Positions 39,927 to 40,077 of a DNA stretch of 40,077 nt are shown piece by piece. The translations under genes and the position numbers were made by a program. Within the stretch, counting starts at the first letter, position 1; each line of letters starts with the position of its first letter. The stretch lies in NCBI GenBank assembly GCA_015258095.1, contig JABZIV010000018.1, forward strand, positions 1 to 40,077. The letters run 5' to 3'. Below the pieces are notes generated by a model. That model did no database searches. It saw only the letters and a program-made list of their open reading frames with translations, and was not told the DNA's origin. The stretch comes from Lachnospiraceae bacterium (GTDB taxonomy: Bacteria > Bacillota > Clostridia > Lachnospirales > Lachnospiraceae).

Positions 39927-40077
39927 ATGGCAATTCAAATTCAAGATTTTGCAGGGAAAGAGCAATTTCAGTCCATACTCTGCGACTGGGCAATCGCCAC
40001 GGGATTAGAGGCAATGGTGCAGGCAACAGATGGAAAAACAGTGTATTTTGCTAATGCTGAAAAGAGAGAGCCAGGGA
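39927..40077 (+). CDS. Start of an unidentified gene (partial), possibly PocR-like sensor
   Basis: An ORF begins MAIQIQDFAGKEQFQSILCD and stays open to the window edge (50 residues). AGAGGAAGG lies upstream of the ATG. The segment FQSILCDWAIATGLEAMVQA followed by TDGKTVYF resembles the start of PocR-type ligand-binding domains found in sensor and regulatory proteins, but the fragment is too short to be sure. Confidence 0.55.
   Translation, partial: MAIQIQDFAGKEQFQSILCDWAIATGLEAMVQATDGKTVYFANAEKREPG

Overview
The window looks like chromosomal DNA of an anaerobic Firmicute, most likely a Lachnospiraceae member. The evidence is mid-range GC, AGGAG-type ribosome binding sites throughout, frequent GTG/TTG starts, intrinsic terminators, a Spy0128-type isopeptide adhesin, and the Firmicute linkage cysS-mrnC-rlmB. 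The species cannot be named from sequence alone.

Layout. (1) 1-3070: the tail of an unknown gene, a TetR-family regulator, and an oleate hydratase whose promoter carries a perfect palindrome between -35 and -10. (2) 3087-6660: a polar amino acid ABC transporter (two permeases, ATPase, lipoprotein) whose binding protein resembles the Campylobacter cysteine receptor CjaA. A strong promoter and a 21-codon leader ORF with three consecutive Cys codons, followed by a GNRA-loop terminator, precede it: an apparent cysteine attenuator. (3) 6717-14819: a sialic acid operon (nanE, sugar ABC binding protein and two permeases, nanA, SGNH esterase, ROK kinase, nagA) with internal terminators and no ATPase gene. 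The MsmK/UgpC-type ATPase at 17204 is a plausible shared motor. (4) 14900-23323: mscL with a zinc ribbon, acyl-ACP thioesterase, CvfB-like protein, msmK, a CdaR/PucR-type regulator, a CtpA protease, ispF and HtrA. (5) 23352-27731: cysS, mrnC, rlmB, a YoaK/DUF1275 protein and aroE. (6) 27732-29540: a 139-nt imperfect palindrome and mgtE on the minus strand. (7) 29660-36200: a 2107-residue surface adhesin with three C-terminal isopeptide domains and a degenerate sorting signal. (8) 36235-40077: a slightly degenerate tRNA-Thr(GGT), a 39-bp tandem repeat array, a small XRE protein, a stand-alone divergent RNA polymerase alpha gene, a compact UvrD-like helicase, a small HMA-like protein on the minus strand, and the start of another gene.

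How the parts work together. The sialic acid genes form a nearly complete route from uptake through N-acetylneuraminate cleavage, phosphorylation, epimerisation and deacetylation to glucosamine-6-phosphate; nagB is not in the window. The cysteine leader would tie transport to charging of tRNA-Cys. The most unusual items are the cysteine attenuator, the rpoA gene outside the ribosomal protein cluster, and a 39-bp repeat family present at two distant loci in the same register.
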